6,416 nt of DNA from positions 1 through 6,416 of the forward strand of contig JAGACE010000246.1 in assembly GCA_017614275.1 (NCBI GenBank), read 5' to 3'. A program made the translations under genes and the position numbers. Below are positions 4,844 through 6,416 of the stretch, one piece after another. Source of the stretch: Clostridia bacterium (GTDB lineage Bacteria; Bacillota; Clostridia; Oscillospirales; Acutalibacteraceae). Every line of letters begins with the position of its first letter. Position 1 is the first letter of the stretch. The notes beneath the pieces are model-generated. The model searched no databases. It worked only from the letters and a program-made list of their open reading frames with translations, and was not told the origin of the DNA.

Positions 4844-6416
4844 ATGCGATATCAACTCAACACGTCCAATTATCATGACTTCGACACGATCGGAGTGAAC
4901 AAGCTCCCCGCACGGAGTTACTTCATCCCCTACCCCGACCGGGCAGGGGCGGACGCCGTGTCCCCGAAGGCAAAGCGCTACGGCTCGGAAAAAGTCCTCT
5001 GCCTGAACGGGGACTGGGACTTCCGGTTCTATCCCCGTCCCGCCGAGCTCCCGACGGTTTTTGACACGGACGCGGTCGTCTTCGATACGATCGATGTGCC
5101 CTCCTGCTGGCAGTTCCGCGGGTATGACCGGCCGTTCTATGTCAACATCCGCTACCAGTTCCCCTTCGACCCGCCGAACATCCCGACCACGGAGAAGGTC
5201 GGCAAAGTGTTCTCCGGCCTCGGCGTGGACCAGAAGCTCTCCCTGCGGTGGAAAGATCCGGGCGAGGAATACAACTTCGTCGGGGTGTATCGCAAAACGA
5301 TCGACATCGCGGACCCCGCGAAGAACACCATCATCTCTTTCCTCGGCGTCGCGAGCTGTCTGGATCTGTACTGCAACGGTGCGTTCATCGGCTACTCCGA
5401 GGGCGCGCACAACACGGCGGAGTTCGACCTGACCAGCAAGCTCGTCGAAGGAGACAACGAGCTGCTCTGCGTTGTGCACCGCTGGTGCAACGGGACGTAC
5501 CTGGAGGACCAGGACATGTTCCGCAACAACGGCATCTTCCGCGACGTGCTCCTGCGGGTCTCCGAGCCGACGGACATCTCGGACATCAACGCGCGGACGG
5601 AAAAGCGCGGGAACACCTATTCCCTCACGCTCACCGCCAACACATCCACAGACACCGATGTCACCTTCACACTGAAAGGCCACGGCCTCGATGAGACGAA
5701 GACCGTCGCGGCGGAAGGCGGGGTCGCGTTCGTCACCTTCTACAATCTCGACGTCAGCGAGTGGAACGCGGAGTCCCCGGTCCTTTATGATATCTATTAT
5801 GAAACCCCCACCTGCTGCGTGAAGGAGCGCATCGGGTTCAAGACCGTCGAGATCAAAAAGGACGTCTTCCTTGTCAACGGGAAGCGCGTCAAGTTCAAGG
5901 GAGTCAACCACCACGACACCTCTCCGACGAACGGTTACACGCTGACGCCGGACGAGATCGAGCGGGACCTGAAGCTCTGCAAGGAATTCAACATCGACAC
6001 GGTCCGGACGTCCCACTATCCCCCGGACCCGCTGCTCCTTGAACTGGCGGACGAACTCGGCATCTACATCGTCGATGAAAATGACCTCGAGACCCACGGG
6101 ACCTCCGTCATGAATCTGAAAGCCCCCGGAGACTACAACGCCATCTCCCACGACCCGCAGTGGCTGCCCCGGTATCTGGAGCGCATCGAGCGCCTGTACG
6201 AGCGGGACAAGCTCCACGCCAACACGTGCATCGTCATGTGGTCCCTCGGGAACGAAGCCGGCGGCTACCACAACACGGATGCGATGTACGCCTGGCTGAA
6301 GACGAAGTCCGATCTGCCGGTGCACTACGAGAGCGCTGTGCACTGCAAGCGCATCGCCTATGACGTCGGCTCCGACATGTATCCGCCGGCCAAAAAGCTC
6401 CACGCCATCGGGGAAC
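4844..6416 (+). CDS. GH2 beta-galactosidase, LacZ-like (3' part missing)
   Basis: The first 524 codons of a large glycoside hydrolase family 2 enzyme that splits beta-galactosides such as lactose, by family. The ATG follows AGGAGG with 5 bases between. An N-terminal sugar-binding domain (LNGDWDFRFYPRP, then VPSCWQFRGYDRPFYVN) is followed by an immunoglobulin-like domain and the TIM barrel from about residue 335. Barrel motifs are FKGVNHHDTSP (351-361), DTVRTSHYPPDP, YIVDENDLETHG (408-419) and MWSLGNEAGG (465-474). Glu471 corresponds to the acid/base Glu461 of E. coli LacZ; Glu416, His418 and Glu471 match its magnesium ligands. The nucleophile glutamate would lie past the window end. There is no signal peptide, so the enzyme is cytoplasmic. 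A loop at residues 115-146 is about 25 residues longer than in typical LacZ. Another beta-galactoside specificity is possible. Confidence 0.93.
   Translation, partial: MRYQLNTSNYHDFDTIGVNKLPARSYFIPYPDRAGADAVSPKAKRYGSEKVLCLNGDWDFRFYPRPAELPTVFDTDAVVFDTIDVPSCWQFRGYDRPFYVNIRYQFPFDPPNIPTTEKVGKVFSGLGVDQKLSLRWKDPGEEYNFVGVYRKTIDIADPAKNTIISFLGVASCLDLYCNGAFIGYSEGAHNTAEFDLTSKLVEGDNELLCVVHRWCNGTYLEDQDMFRNNGIFRDVLLRVSEPTDISDINARTEKRGNTYSLTLTANTSTDTDVTFTLKGHGLDETKTVAAEGGVAFVTFYNLDVSEWNAESPVLYDIYYETPTCCVKERIGFKTVEIKKDVFLVNGKRVKFKGVNHHDTSPTNGYTLTPDEIERDLKLCKEFNIDTVRTSHYPPDPLLLELADELGIYIVDENDLETHGTSVMNLKAPGDYNAISHDPQWLPRYLERIERLYERDKLHANTCIVMWSLGNEAGGYHNTDAMYAWLKTKSDLPVHYESAVHCKRIAYDVGSDMYPPAKKLHAIGE

Noticed and set aside
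4739..6403. 554-codon leftward open frame opposite the beta-galactosidase gene
   Set aside because: It is exactly antisense to a gene with clear GH2 motifs, has no family signature, and its low-complexity Val/Asp/Arg-rich content is what the complement of GC-rich third positions gives.

Overview
The window looks like the chromosome of a GC-rich member of the Bacillota, most likely class Clostridia. Genes carry strong AGGAGG/GGAGGT ribosome binding sites, intergenic gaps are short and AT-rich, and a perfect TATAAT box and a hairpin/T-tract terminator are visible. Several families (class M sirtuin, zinc macrodomain, YwnA/YwnB-like pair) are typical of that phylum. Strong G/C preference at third codon positions leaves long open frames antisense to the real genes; these are not annotated. 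Eight genes are called: six complete, plus one cut at each edge. No gap exceeds 190 bases, and no tRNA, rRNA, CRISPR or mobile element was seen.

Left part (1-1763): two divergent two-gene units share an 88-base promoter region. Leftward are a MOSC-domain protein and then an AlkD-like DNA alkylation repair protein (truncated by the window). Rightward are a MoaE-like protein and then a family 6 uracil-DNA-glycosylase-superfamily enzyme (DNA-deoxyinosine glycosylase). In both units the molybdenum-related gene comes first and is joined to the base-repair gene by a one-base TGATG stop/start overlap. A hairpin terminator at 1732-1763 separates this part from the next.

Middle part (1766-4773, all leftward): a YwnB-like NAD(P)-binding protein (putative NADH-flavin reductase), an Rrf2-family regulator, a zinc-type macrodomain protein and a class M sirtuin (SirTM). 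The last three overlap and form one operon. SirTM/macrodomain pairs add and remove ADP-ribose on proteins. In the well-known staphylococcal and streptococcal operons the target is a lipoylated GcvH-like protein encoded alongside with LplA2; neither is here. Two promoters, one before the reductase gene and one before the Rrf2 gene, have the same layout: -35, 17-base spacer, -10, and a 23-base inverted repeat of the form CYTGTAA-N9-TTACARG laid over the spacer and -10. A third, slightly degenerate copy lies next to the first promoter. This suggests an Rrf2-controlled stress regulon linking an oxidoreductase to reversible protein ADP-ribosylation.

Right part (4844-6416): a rightward GH2 beta-galactosidase, cut by the window end before its nucleophile region. 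It diverges from the reductase gene, and the intergenic region carries the two tandem operator copies.
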